Positions 24,871 through 34,491 of a stretch of DNA of 64,000 bases are shown here, one piece after another (position 1 is the stretch's first letter; each line of letters opens with the position of its first letter). Position numbers and translations under genes: made by a program. The notes under the pieces are model-generated. The model was not told where the DNA came from. It searched no databases and saw nothing but the letters and a program-made list of their open reading frames with translations. Origin of the DNA: UBA11051 sp964390495 (GTDB lineage Bacteria > Armatimonadota > Zipacnadia > Zipacnadales > UBA11051); NCBI GenBank assembly GCA_964390495.1, contig CAYMIN010000001.1, positions 186,001 through 250,000 of the forward strand. The letters run 5' to 3'.

Positions 24871-26653
24871 CGTACTGTCCTCCCGAGGCTATCCCACCAA
24901 CGGCTGCGGGCGCATGCCTTGCGCCCCAACAGGCTGGGTCATCTCCGGCGAATACCCACACCAGCGCAACCCCGTCGAGTTGTTCGGCAAATAGCGGCCT
25001 GCCTGCAGCGGCCAGATGGTGCATCAGCGGTGTCATCTCGTTTTGCTTGTGCTGTACCACTACATAATCGGCCTGCGTCAGAGCCGCGTCACCGGCGGTT
25101 ATCCGCAGGTCCTCCCGCAGCATCCCGAACGGCTTGTACAGCTCCACCGAGCTGGCAAAACCCACTACATTTATCCAGACTTTCGCACCATCTTCGGCTT
25201 CGCGATTAAGCCAGGCGACGGCAGCCAGATAGGTATCGCCCCAGTAGGTCGGCTCCATGCCCAGCCTGTAAGCGCCGCTCGGCCCGCCGATCAGGCTATT
25301 GTAGTACGACATACCGAACGGATGGCAATTCCCCACCGCCACCACCAGCGCGAAGATCACCAGCACCACCAGAGTAGCGCGTAACTTGGCGGGGAAATTG
25401 GCAAGTCCAGCGCCCCAACTGTCCCTGCCACGCTCGATGATAACACTACTCAACCAGTAGAAGCCTACGCCGCTGATCGCCGCAACGTAGGGGAACATCG
25501 GCAAGAAGAGGCGCACCCCACCGTACTTGGGGGCCCAGGGCAACATGCTGGGCGCGATGTTCACTACTAGCCCCCACCCCAGCAGGATCAGACACGCGCC
25601 CTGCCAATACGCGGCGTTGTCCGTCGTTGCCCCCGTCTGCTTGGTTCGGCCCCTCACCCCGCCCTGCGGGCACCCCTCTCCCCGCGGGAGAGGGGTTGGG
25701 GGTGAGGGCATAGAAGGCCTCGCGGCTCTCCTATGAGACATCATTGGCTTCCATCCCAACGCGGCAGCGTACAGCCCCAGCGCGCCCAGAACCAAGATAA
25801 TCGGCGGCGTGGTAATCGCCGTCATGACCACCGCATAATGCCACGGGGCCAGCTCCCAGGTGGTGCCGAAGTAGGTCGTGGCAACGTGGTAATGGTGCAG
25901 ATGGAACTCGAAGTACTCCGCCGCGCGCGCCCAGGTGTCATGCCACAGCCAGGGCCAGGTGGCCCACAAGGTCAGCAGCCCTACAACGACCATCGCCCCG
26001 GCGGTCCATGCTGCCAGGCGCCACTTACGCAGGCAAAGCAGCCACGGCAGGACGATTAAGGGGATGAAGAAGCTATTGAGCTTGGTGCCCAGCGCCAGGC
26101 CGAAGACCACACCGGCTGCCACGCAGAGCCAGGGACTATCATGTCTGGCGGCCAGGAATACCAGCACCACCGTGAAGAAGCTCAGGGCCATAATCGGCGC
26201 ATCCAGCGCGGCCAGGTGCATGTGCGTCCACACCCGGGGCATCAGCAGCAGTCCGCCCGCTGCCACCACGCCCGCGGCGTTGCCCCATAGATCGGTCACG
26301 AGCCAGTACAGCACCCCCACCAACACCGCCGCCAGCAGCATCGTCCCCAGCCGTCCCGCCGTCAGCACCGGAACCGGCAGGACCCCGCCGAGCAGTCCGG
26401 TGACGGTGCCGAATAGCAGCTTGATGCTGCCGGGCTGCTGGTCCCTGGTCGCATCCCAGTAGCGCCTGACTGCAGCCTCACTGGTCGCCTCGCGCCCGCT
26501 GAGCAGGTCCACCAGCCACTGATAGGCCAGCAGCGACTTGGACATGTAGATCGGCTCATCGTAGGTCAAACCGAGGTGGTGCCCGGTCGCGGCTAGTAGC
26601 ACGAAGGCAAGCAGGCCGACAATAACGGCGGTCAGGGCATTAGCTCTCCGCAT
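24863..26653 (-). CDS. PMT/GT39-like membrane glycosyltransferase
   Basis: A 596-residue polytopic protein with about 11 membrane helices. The first loop has the acidic YDEPIYMSKSLLAYQWL, and later MPRVWTHMHLAALDAPIMAL, both typical of dolichyl-/polyprenyl-phosphate-sugar-dependent glycosyltransferases (PMT_2/GT39, ArnT-like), with a C-terminal soluble domain. ATG 26653 is chosen: GGGAGG precedes it and it overlaps the upstream YfhO stop (26640-26642). A 24-residue stretch (MPSPPTPLPRGEGCPQGGVR and flank) is encoded by a palindromic repeat inserted in frame between two helices. Confidence 0.82.
   Translation of the reverse strand: MRRANALTAVIVGLLAFVLLAATGHHLGLTYDEPIYMSKSLLAYQWLVDLLSGREATSEAAVRRYWDATRDQQPGSIKLLFGTVTGLLGGVLPVPVLTAGRLGTMLLAAVLVGVLYWLVTDLWGNAAGVVAAGGLLLMPRVWTHMHLAALDAPIMALSFFTVVLVFLAARHDSPWLCVAAGVVFGLALGTKLNSFFIPLIVLPWLLCLRKWRLAAWTAGAMVVVGLLTLWATWPWLWHDTWARAAEYFEFHLHHYHVATTYFGTTWELAPWHYAVVMTAITTPPIILVLGALGLYAAALGWKPMMSHRRAARPSMPSPPTPLPRGEGCPQGGVRGRTKQTGATTDNAAYWQGACLILLGWGLVVNIAPSMLPWAPKYGGVRLFLPMFPYVAAISGVGFYWLSSVIIERGRDSWGAGLANFPAKLRATLVVLVIFALVVAVGNCHPFGMSYYNSLIGGPSGAYRLGMEPTYWGDTYLAAVAWLNREAEDGAKVWINVVGFASSVELYKPFGMLREDLRITAGDAALTQADYVVVQHKQNEMTPLMHHLAAAGRPLFAEQLDGVALVWVFAGDDPACWGARHAPAAVGGIASGGQYDD
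25649..25709. repeat. REP-like palindrome inside the PMT-like gene
   Basis: A 61-bp palindromic element: the outer arms GCCCCTCACCCC and GGGGGTGAGGGC enclose an inner CCCCTCTCCC / GGGAGAGGGG hairpin. It lies in the same frame as the host gene, so it is translated as a Pro/Gly/Arg-rich loop without interrupting the protein. Confidence 0.85.
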
Positions 26654-29018
26654 CGCAGCCTCCCCGTCGCCGCGCATAGGCTATCACGAAACCCAGAGCG
26701 CCGATGCTGAGCGCCGTCAGGAACGCGCCTACCAGAAAACTCGCCGGATAGTAGATGAAATCAACCCGCCCGCCTCCTGGTGGCATCTCAAAGCCGCGCA
26801 AGGAATGGTTCGCCGGCACGATCCGCAGCTCGCTGTCGCCACAGTAAGCATGCCAGCCGGGATAGTAGGTATCGGCAAGTACCCACCAACGGCCGCCGCC
26901 CTCGGCCTCGATACTCACCGCATTGGGCGACCATGACACTACTCGGCCCGTCTGGTATTCGCCCTGCTGTGCCGGCTGAGCCCCGACGAGCACCAGCTCC
27001 TGGCGCGGGAGGTAGTCGCCGGCCGTCACCCACTGCCTGGCCAGGTCGAGATGCTCTACCGCCACCATCGCCGAGGGACTATAGACCCGTGGCAGCACTG
27101 TCATATTCTTGTACACATGCGTTTCGTAGTCACTGACAAGCCGCCAGCGGCCCGACAGCTCGCGGGGAGTAAGCGCATACTTGACGTTGAGCGCATCCCA
27201 GATCGGCAGGTCCGGGTCGAGCTGATCGTCTTGGCCCCGCGCTGCGTTGATCAGGGCGTCATAGGAGCGGACGGTCAGAGAATCGGAGCTTTCCACATTC
27301 TCCAGGTCGAAAGCCATCGGCAGGTTGGCCGGCATCCGCGTCAGCCAGCCGCCCGGGCCGGTGATGGACATCATGCGGAAGCTGCCCGGCTCGCCCGCCA
27401 TCGCCTCCAGTGCCCGGGTCTCGATGTGCAAGTACTCAGCCGGCGCTGCGGGCATAAACTTGTTGGCAAAGTGACCCAAGTCCGCAGCCAACACCACTGC
27501 CAGCACCACCAGCGCGACCTGCCTGTGCCGAACCAGCAATCCCAAGGCCGCGCATGACAGCGCTACCAGCACTACGTACAGACCGATTTGAGTGAGGGTA
27601 TGGCTACCGATGCCGGGAAGTTGCTGCTCGAGCTGACCGGTGAAGAACCACACGCCCCCGCCGCCGATCACTCCGACCAGCAGCGCACTCGGCAGCGCCC
27701 ACGAGACGAACCTGGCGAGGCTTTGCTTGTCGCCGCTGTCGAGTTTGCGCAGAATTGCCTCCGCACCCAGTCCGGCAAGCACCGCCAGGCCGATGTCAAC
27801 CATGACAACCGCGCGCCCGATGCCCGGCAGCGACCGCAAGGGTGGGATCAGATGATAGGCCAGCCAGTAAAGCCCGGTGCCCCAGGCCAGCCCCAATCCA
27901 ACCAGCGCCGCACCGAGCCAGAACCACACCAATCGCACCCGCCGGTAACACAGCCCCACTGCCACCAGTAGCAGCGTCGCCACTCCGACATACCAGGCCG
28001 TCTCCACATAACTCCGCAGCGCACCGAACAGGTGCTGGCCCCAGTGATTGTAGTCCACCGGGTTGCCGAAGATGTCGGGCATCAAGCCGGCCAGCAGGTA
28101 AGATGGGATCATGGCGTGCTTCATCATGAAGGCGTAGGCGTGCTGCGGGCGGCTGCCCATCAAGGCCAGCTCGATGACCGGCATAAGCTGTACCGCACCG
28201 ATTAGCGTACCCAGGCCCAGAGCCGCCAGCCCGTAAAGCGCACTCGCCCAATCGCGGCCAGTACGGCTGCCGGATCCGGGCGGGCACGCTGCTCGGAACA
28301 CCACGTAGCCGGCGAATATCAGCAGTATGAAGAACGATATGTGCAGATTACCGGCCAGAAACTGCATTCCGATCGCAAAGGCTGAAAGTAACCACCAGGG
28401 AGGCTGTGAGGCTCCCGGTCGCCTCCGGCTCTGGAGCGTCTTCTCATGGCCCACTAACATCAGGGCCAGCCAGCCCGGCACCGACCGGAAGCTGGGGAAA
28501 GCCAGCCAGCCCACGGTGAAGCCGCAGAGCATGAACGGGAGCGCTCCCAGCATGGCCGCCACCGGCCGGCAGCCGACTGTGCGCAGGTACCAGTACATGA
28601 ACCCGCCGGCCAGCAGCAGGTACAACAGCGTCGCCCAGCCGAAGGCCCGCTCCGGGCTCATCAGGTAGAACAGCCACGTCTCCGGATAGAATACCGCCGA
28701 CTGGTTGTTGGCGACGAATGGCGCACCGCATGAGGAGTACGGATTCCACAGCGGCACCTGGCCCTGGCGTACTTGCTGGGCGGCAAAGCGCCGCCAGGGG
28801 TAGAACTGCTGCACGGCGTCAAGAATGGGGTTCCCAACCCGCTCAAAGCCGTACTCGTTCGCATGGGCATGCCACGGCTCCATGCGCAGCAGCAGGTCAG
28901 TCGGCAGCATCACCTGATCGCCCAACGTCACCGGCCACAGAACCACCAGGGCCACCAACGCCAGGAAACCAAGCGCGGCCAGATCCGGCTTGTACAAGCT
29001 GCCGTTATTGGTACCCAT
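26640..29018 (-). CDS. YfhO-family membrane protein (glycosyltransferase-like)
   Basis: A 792-residue protein with about a dozen membrane helices and a large C-terminal soluble domain. The YfhO signature regions are present: DAVQQFYPWRRFAAQQVRQG, PLWNPYSSCGAPFVANNQ, SAVFYPETWLFYL. YfhO-type proteins are GT-C-like and have been linked to glycosylation of lipoteichoic acid or cell-wall polymers. ATG 29018 has GAGGG upstream. It overlaps the preceding gene by 14 bp and the following PMT-like gene by 14 bp. It is paralogous to the protein at 32235. Confidence 0.85.
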   Translation of the reverse strand: MGTNNGSLYKPDLAALGFLALVALVVLWPVTLGDQVMLPTDLLLRMEPWHAHANEYGFERVGNPILDAVQQFYPWRRFAAQQVRQGQVPLWNPYSSCGAPFVANNQSAVFYPETWLFYLMSPERAFGWATLLYLLLAGGFMYWYLRTVGCRPVAAMLGALPFMLCGFTVGWLAFPSFRSVPGWLALMLVGHEKTLQSRRRPGASQPPWWLLSAFAIGMQFLAGNLHISFFILLIFAGYVVFRAACPPGSGSRTGRDWASALYGLAALGLGTLIGAVQLMPVIELALMGSRPQHAYAFMMKHAMIPSYLLAGLMPDIFGNPVDYNHWGQHLFGALRSYVETAWYVGVATLLLVAVGLCYRRVRLVWFWLGAALVGLGLAWGTGLYWLAYHLIPPLRSLPGIGRAVVMVDIGLAVLAGLGAEAILRKLDSGDKQSLARFVSWALPSALLVGVIGGGGVWFFTGQLEQQLPGIGSHTLTQIGLYVVLVALSCAALGLLVRHRQVALVVLAVVLAADLGHFANKFMPAAPAEYLHIETRALEAMAGEPGSFRMMSITGPGGWLTRMPANLPMAFDLENVESSDSLTVRSYDALINAARGQDDQLDPDLPIWDALNVKYALTPRELSGRWRLVSDYETHVYKNMTVLPRVYSPSAMVAVEHLDLARQWVTAGDYLPRQELVLVGAQPAQQGEYQTGRVVSWSPNAVSIEAEGGGRWWVLADTYYPGWHAYCGDSELRIVPANHSLRGFEMPPGGGRVDFIYYPASFLVGAFLTALSIGALGFVIAYARRRGGCDAES

Positions 29019-30741
29019 GCAGATTCGCCCTCAGCACCGTCACATTCCCTGAGGTGAACACCGGCTCCAGGAATCCCGCAGTCGCCTCATCCAGGACGGG
29101 TGAGGTGCCATAGCTCCCGCCCATCAACCCTTCATACGGCCCCACCACAACATAATCCGGCGCTAGCCTTGTCGCAAGCAGAGCCAAGCGCTCTTCTGCG
29201 CCCGAAGCGGCATCATAGAAGCGCCGCACCTGCCGCAGCTTGCCCACGAAATCCAGCGTTTCCGCCCAGTGGCCGACATAGACCTTGCACGGAGCAGTCG
29301 CCGGCAAGTAGCTGCCAAACAGCGAGGAACTCAGAACTACGTCCTCCGCTGTGGTATGCTCGGCCAGCCAGCTTGCCGCGTCTGCATAGTCTGCGCTCAG
29401 GTATATCGGCGGGGCCAGCACGTGCAGCAGCAACTCGTTGTTGGTCTTCACATTCTCCAGGCACTGGCTTACCAGCAGGGCATTGCTGGGCAGGCAGATG
29501 ACTAGCGCGGCGACCACGGTCAGTGCCATCCGCTCCTTCACGGTCTGCAGCTTGCCGGCAGCGGCTGCGCGGCTTGTTACCAGACGCGCCAGATACACCA
29601 CCCCCACACCAGCCAGAATCGCGACCGGCATGTGCAGCCCCTCGACCAGCTTGCGCTGAAATGAGACCGGCAGGCCGAGTACTGCGGAGTTCGCCAAGGC
29701 CCAGAAGACCGCGAATCTCAGAAGTCCCGGGCCCAGCGCGTTTCCGTTCTCCTCTCTCCCCATGGAAGAGGGGCCGGGGGGGAGGGTCTGGATCGCACCC
29801 GCAATCGCGAACACTGCCAGCAGCCCATATCCTATCAGGTAGTTTACGAAGCCAGCCGAAGGCGTCGGGGTCATCGCCTTGACCAGATAGGAGGGGTCTT
29901 GATTGGCGGCCCAGTAGGACCACAGCGGCGCGGGGGCGCTAACCGCGAATATCACCGCATACGTGGCCGCCGCCGTGCGTAGGCTGTATCTCCGCGTCAT
30001 CAGGCCATAGATTATCCACACGCCCAGCGTGGCATGGATTGCGAAGATATCATAGGAGTGGATATTGCCGAGGATCAGCAGCAGCACACCAGACAGCAGC
30101 GCCGGCCGCAGCCGCTTCCGCTCCAGAGCAATCAGCGCATGGCCCAGCGTTAGGCAGATAAGCCCCATTGAGGTGATGAACAGGGGATTGAGCAGGGCCG
30201 ATAGGAAGGTCACCGCCTCCGGCTGCACTTGCCAATTGACGCCGACATCTACGGGATGCAGGCCGAGACGGGCGCCGGCCTCGTCAGCTAGCACCACTAC
30301 CCAGCCAAGCCCCGAGCCTAAGGCCGTAAGCCCCAACGCCGCCCATCGCACCCACCGGTCGCCAGTTAGCAACGATACCAGCCAATAAAAGCTGACCAGC
30401 ATGAATACACCACCGAGCAGCCGCAGGCCGTGGAACACGTAGATCGGCGCCAGGCCGCTGATGCGGCACACTAGGCCGGCGAAAAGCAGAAAGAGGTTGA
30501 AAAAATGAGGGTTCTGCGGGTCGGTGGTGTACTGATTGGCCAGGAGCAGGTGGCCCTCGGAGGCTTGCCGGATCCACGACAGATAGACATTCCCGTCATC
30601 CACGCCCCAGATGAAGCCGCCGAACACTTCGCCCGGCTCCCCGAGCTGCAGCGCCGCCAGATACGGCACCAGCGTCAGGGCCATGACCGCTGCGGCCACT
30701 GCTATCACAGCTCTGTTTTCGCCGGACCTCGCAGGCTGCAT
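29005..30741 (-). CDS. polytopic membrane protein of the glycan block
   Basis: A 578-residue protein with about 11 helices: the first extracytoplasmic loop carries GFIWGVDDGNVYLSWIRQAS (acidic residues like the catalytic loop of GT-C enzymes), and the C-terminus has a soluble domain (HTTAEDVVLSSSLFGSYLPA). It resembles undecaprenyl-linked membrane glycosyltransferases but no named family is certain. Start ATG 30741 has AGGA at good spacing; an ATG at 30750 has no room for a ribosome-binding site. A degenerate palindromic repeat is encoded in frame at 29750-29787. It overlaps the YfhO gene by 14 bp. Confidence 0.72.
   Translation of the reverse strand: MQPARSGENRAVIAVAAAVMALTLVPYLAALQLGEPGEVFGGFIWGVDDGNVYLSWIRQASEGHLLLANQYTTDPQNPHFFNLFLLFAGLVCRISGLAPIYVFHGLRLLGGVFMLVSFYWLVSLLTGDRWVRWAALGLTALGSGLGWVVVLADEAGARLGLHPVDVGVNWQVQPEAVTFLSALLNPLFITSMGLICLTLGHALIALERKRLRPALLSGVLLLILGNIHSYDIFAIHATLGVWIIYGLMTRRYSLRTAAATYAVIFAVSAPAPLWSYWAANQDPSYLVKAMTPTPSAGFVNYLIGYGLLAVFAIAGAIQTLPPGPSSMGREENGNALGPGLLRFAVFWALANSAVLGLPVSFQRKLVEGLHMPVAILAGVGVVYLARLVTSRAAAAGKLQTVKERMALTVVAALVICLPSNALLVSQCLENVKTNNELLLHVLAPPIYLSADYADAASWLAEHTTAEDVVLSSSLFGSYLPATAPCKVYVGHWAETLDFVGKLRQVRRFYDAASGAEERLALLATRLAPDYVVVGPYEGLMGGSYGTSPVLDEATAGFLEPVFTSGNVTVLRANLHGYQ
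29750..29787. repeat. degenerate REP-like palindrome inside a membrane protein gene
   Basis: CCTCTCTCCCCATGGAAGAG, then a GGGGCC-rich arm ending GGAGGGTCT, forms a degraded palindrome related to the element at 25649. It is translated as LPPGPSSMGREENG in a loop between two helices. Confidence 0.65.
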
Positions 30742-30820
30742 CAACGCCATCCTAACTATTCTGGCGCGGCCCGCTATCCGCGCTTCCGCATGTCGGGCTT
30801 GGCACCGTGATAGGTCCTGC

Positions 30821-32185
30821 CTAGAACCGCTGCACCTTCAGCAGCATCTTCCTGATACCACTTACCCCCAGCACCGACTTGATGGTGCGCCACAGGCGCT
30901 TGCGTCCCAGGTAGAATTGCAGGTACGCCGATTTTTTCATGCGGTCCAGTTTGCGGCTCTCAACTCCCGCCCCCTCGCGATATACGGGGGTCTTGTAGTA
31001 GTCGAACTCGGAGAAATCCTTGCTGATTAGGTGACGAGTCTTATCATACAGGTGCGTATGCGGCAGCGGCGTGGTGATGCTGAAGGTCACGTCATCCAGC
31101 GGCAGCTCGTTAGCCAGGCGCACCGTCGCCCGCACTTCCGCCTCGGTCTCGGTAGGCGCACCCAGCATGAAATAGCCACGGACATTCAGCCCCAGATCGT
31201 GAGCATCGCCGACAGCTTGCCTGACCTGCTGGATGGTAATTCCTTTCTGATAGACCTCATCCAGAATCCGCTGGCTGGCCGACTCGATGCCAACATGGAC
31301 GATGCGCAGACCGGCCTTCTGCATGTATGCCACCATTTCCTTATCGGCCACATCAGCGCGGATGTTGCAGCCCCAGATGATTCCCAGATCGGCCTCAACA
31401 AGCTGATCGCACAGCTCCATGGTCCAGGCGTTATCCAGCAGGAAGGTATCGTCGAGCCACATCACCCCATCGGGGTTGTAATCGCGTTTCAGCTCCACCA
31501 GTTCGGCGACCAGATTGGCCGGCGAGCGTCGCCGGATCCGCTTGCCGAACAGCGTTCGTAAGGTCGGCTGGCAATAGGCACAATTGAACGGACAGCCACG
31601 CGAGGCCATGATCGAGGTTCCCCGCAGTCCGTACCTGACCGCATCAAGCTGATACCAGATCGCCATGTAGCGGCCCATCGGTAGCAAATCACGGGCTGGG
31701 AAAGGGATGTCGTCGAGGTCCGCTATGAGCTGCGCCGGCTCATTTCTCACCGTCCGCTGCCCTTCGAGATAACAGAGCCCTTTAGCCTGCGAGAGGTCGC
31801 CACCGGCTGCGGCCAGCTCGGCGATGATACTTTCGCCCTCACCTATCGCCACTGCGTCAATGCCCTCCAGGCCGAGGGTGCTCTCAGGCTCCACCGTAGC
31901 ATGGGGACCACCGGCGATCAGCAGCGCCTTGCTATACTGCCTGCATACTCCCGCCACCGCTGCAGCGCTTTCAAGCATCGAGGTCATCACGCTGAGGCCG
32001 ATTAGGTCAAACTGGCGGCGTTTCAACATGGCCTCCAGCTCGGCCAGCGGCTGCTTCATGAAGGTGGTATCGAATATCTCCACCTCATGGCCTGCCTGCT
32101 GCAGCACAGCCGCCAGATATGCCACACCCATCGGCGGCTCACCCGACGGATACCTGAACCTGGGAAATATCAGTAAGAAGCGCAA
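30821..32185 (-). CDS. B12-binding radical SAM protein
   Basis: A 454-residue enzyme with an N-terminal cobalamin-binding-like domain (about 1-140: GEPPMGVAYLAAVLQQAGHE, IGLSVMTSM, IAGGPHAT) and a radical SAM core with the [4Fe-4S] motif CPFNCAYC (CxxxCxxC) near residue 200, followed by the TIM-barrel segments MWLDDTFLL and VHVGIESASQRILDEVYQKG. Such proteins often methylate unactivated carbons or remodel lipids and sugars. The likely start is a TTG at 32185 (MRFLLIFPRF), with a weak ribosome-binding site. It stands between a YfhO gene and a membrane protein gene, so a glycan or lipid-carrier modification is inferred, not shown. Confidence 0.88.
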   Translation of the reverse strand: MRFLLIFPRFRYPSGEPPMGVAYLAAVLQQAGHEVEIFDTTFMKQPLAELEAMLKRRQFDLIGLSVMTSMLESAAAVAGVCRQYSKALLIAGGPHATVEPESTLGLEGIDAVAIGEGESIIAELAAAGGDLSQAKGLCYLEGQRTVRNEPAQLIADLDDIPFPARDLLPMGRYMAIWYQLDAVRYGLRGTSIMASRGCPFNCAYCQPTLRTLFGKRIRRRSPANLVAELVELKRDYNPDGVMWLDDTFLLDNAWTMELCDQLVEADLGIIWGCNIRADVADKEMVAYMQKAGLRIVHVGIESASQRILDEVYQKGITIQQVRQAVGDAHDLGLNVRGYFMLGAPTETEAEVRATVRLANELPLDDVTFSITTPLPHTHLYDKTRHLISKDFSEFDYYKTPVYREGAGVESRKLDRMKKSAYLQFYLGRKRLWRTIKSVLGVSGIRKMLLKVQRF

Positions 32186-32234
32186 TTAGGTAACACTCGT
32201 TTCGCCGATGACCTTTGCATCGTCTCGATACCCT

Positions 32235-34421
32235 CTATTCGTGCATCTGCCGCGCCATCTTCACCGCCGCCCAAACCATCACAATCATCATCAGAGCCAG
32301 GAGCGTAAGAAAGCCGCCGACCACTACGCTAGCGGGGTAGTACACCAGCTCGATGTGGTGTTCTCCCGCCGGCACGTCGAGCTGCATGAAAGTAGTATCG
32401 CAGAGTTTAGGCCGTTGCAGGCGGCCATCTATATGTGCAATCCAGCCCGGATAGAAGTCTTCTGCGATGCGCAGCGGCCCCGGCTCATCGGCGCTGAAGT
32501 CTATTGCGGCGCGGTTGGCACCTAGATGACGAGAAGTTGCCCGCTGCCAACTGAATGGCAGTTGCGCCGGCGATGATCGCGCCAAACGCCTGCCAGCATA
32601 GGGAAACACTGCTGCCGGCCCGTCGCGATAAACATAGCCTTCAGGCCCGCTGTGAACCAGGCTGAAGCGTTTTGATCCGGACAGCTCGTCTTGCGAAAGC
32701 AGCGGCTGTGTGCTCACATAGTAGTCGCACGCAGCAGCGACAGCCGCAAACGGCCGCGCTACGGTTACCATGTTCCCATTAGCCGCCGGCGAGGCGATGC
32801 CTTGCTGAAGCCGATTGGCAAATTGCCGGTACGTGTTGGTGAACAGCGAGTCATATCCGTTGATGCTGTAGTAGCCATAGACGGTGGCTGAGTTCGGCGG
32901 CAGCATCGCCTCCGGCAAACCATATAGCGTCCACTGCTCCGGATCGGTTATCGCCAGCACCCGCGCTTCGCCGGCGACCTCGATTAGCTTGTCAATCAAC
33001 TCGGTACGCGGGTAAAGCTCCGCCGCCGGAGTGCGCGGGTTGAAGCGATACGCCCACGGCAGCGCCTGCACCAGGGCCACCGCCACCAGGACCCATACTA
33101 CTGCTGTGCCACCCGGGGCCAGTATATCGGTGCGCTTCCTGGCACGTTCCTGCATCGCATGGCAGCCCAGTCCGGCCAGTACTGCCGCACATAGGATGAA
33201 AACAGACAACAGCCGCGAGAATCCTCCGGCCAGCCCCACTTTGGGGATGTAGAAGTAGTATATGTATGCCGGCCAGCCGCCCGCAGCAGCCCATAAAGCC
33301 AGCCCGCCCATCACCGCAAACAGCCACACGATCTTGCGCCGGTAGCCGACAATCAGCGCCAGCAGCACGCCAATGGCGGCGGCGACCCCGATATATGCGC
33401 AGTGCTCGGAGTAGCTGATGCGGTGCGCCGGATAGTCCATGGTCACCGGACTGCCGATGATGTCGGGGTCGAAGATCGTCAGCAACTCCACCGGCAGCAT
33501 GGCGCGCGCCAGATGGAACTGAAAGCCGTCTATGGAGACCGTCTCGGAGCCGCGCGGCGACATCGCCCCTAGCTCCAGCGTCGGCAGCAATTGCACCGCA
33601 CCCAGCCCCAGCCCCAGCACCAATGCCACTATCAGGACCACGACTGGCCTTGCCTGTTGCCGTTCGCCATTCCTGCGGTGGCCCACGAACCACCAAACCA
33701 AGTGCGCCATACCACTGCCCAGCGCTACCATCCACACGTACGCGGCAATCTGGAAATGCCCTGCCAGCAGGCTGAGGCCCAGCGCCAGCGCCAGCGTGAC
33801 TCCACCTATCAGCGGCCGCCGCCGGAAGATCAGCTCCACGCCCAACAACGCGCCCGGCAGCCATGTGGCAGTCTCAATCAGGCTGGGGAGCTCCGTCCAG
33901 GTGACCATGAAGCCGCCGAAGGCATAGGTGACCGCGCCCAGGGCTGCAGAGGCCGTTCCCGCGCCCAGCACCCGTATCAGCAGGAAGGTGAAGAAGGCCG
34001 CCAGGAAGTAGTGCAGCGCATTCAGCAACCCCATCGCCCGGCCCGTGTCCAGCCAGCGCAGCAGCCAGTGCGGCGGATAGAAAAGCGCGCTCTGGCCGTT
34101 GCCCACGAAGGGCGTGCCACAGAACTGGTGCGGGTTCCACAGGGAAAACTCGCCATGCTCCGAGAAGCTGCGGTGGGTCAACTCGCGCCACGGATAGAAC
34201 TGCGCCACACCATCCCACAACAGCGAATCCCATTGCCGGCTCAATGCCAGTGTCCCGCTTGCGTTGTAAGGCGCGAAATGCCGCTGATAGACGCCGGCAA
34301 CCGGCACCTGGGCGCCAAAGATACAGCTTCCCCAAAACACCAGGGCTAAGAGACCGATGCCCAGCAGGCATACTACGTCGGTTCGGGTTGTGCGGCAGGC
34401 GGCTGTTCCCATCGCTGTCAT
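32235..34421 (-). CDS. YfhO-family membrane protein (glycosyltransferase-like)
   Basis: A roughly 728-residue YfhO protein and a paralogue of 26640-29018: DGVAQFYPWRELTHRSFSEH, SLWNPHQFCGTPFVGNGQ, SALFYPPHWLLRWL. It has about 12 helices and a C-terminal beta-rich soluble domain ending PAGEHHIELVYYPASVVVGG, then a helix, which matches the end of the other YfhO. An upstream ATG at 34442 lies inside a transcription terminator, so the start is placed at ATG 34421 (or 34412). A membrane-anchored glycosyltransferase role is inferred from the family. Confidence 0.83.
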   Translation of the reverse strand: MTAMGTAACRTTRTDVVCLLGIGLLALVFWGSCIFGAQVPVAGVYQRHFAPYNASGTLALSRQWDSLLWDGVAQFYPWRELTHRSFSEHGEFSLWNPHQFCGTPFVGNGQSALFYPPHWLLRWLDTGRAMGLLNALHYFLAAFFTFLLIRVLGAGTASAALGAVTYAFGGFMVTWTELPSLIETATWLPGALLGVELIFRRRPLIGGVTLALALGLSLLAGHFQIAAYVWMVALGSGMAHLVWWFVGHRRNGERQQARPVVVLIVALVLGLGLGAVQLLPTLELGAMSPRGSETVSIDGFQFHLARAMLPVELLTIFDPDIIGSPVTMDYPAHRISYSEHCAYIGVAAAIGVLLALIVGYRRKIVWLFAVMGGLALWAAAGGWPAYIYYFYIPKVGLAGGFSRLLSVFILCAAVLAGLGCHAMQERARKRTDILAPGGTAVVWVLVAVALVQALPWAYRFNPRTPAAELYPRTELIDKLIEVAGEARVLAITDPEQWTLYGLPEAMLPPNSATVYGYYSINGYDSLFTNTYRQFANRLQQGIASPAANGNMVTVARPFAAVAAACDYYVSTQPLLSQDELSGSKRFSLVHSGPEGYVYRDGPAAVFPYAGRRLARSSPAQLPFSWQRATSRHLGANRAAIDFSADEPGPLRIAEDFYPGWIAHIDGRLQRPKLCDTTFMQLDVPAGEHHIELVYYPASVVVGGFLTLLALMMIVMVWAAVKMARQMHE

Positions 34422-34424
34422 GAT

Positions 34425-34454
34425 AAACAAAAAAGCTGGCATATGCCAGCTTTT
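34425..34454 (-). terminator. rho-independent terminator of the EamA gene
   Basis: On the minus strand a perfect stem AAAAGCTGGC / GCCAGCTTTT with an ATAT loop is followed by TTGTTT. The flanking A and T runs also make it usable from the other side. Confidence 0.85.
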
Positions 34455-34491
34455 AGTGATGCCTCAAGTCCCTTGAGCGCTTCTCGCAGCC

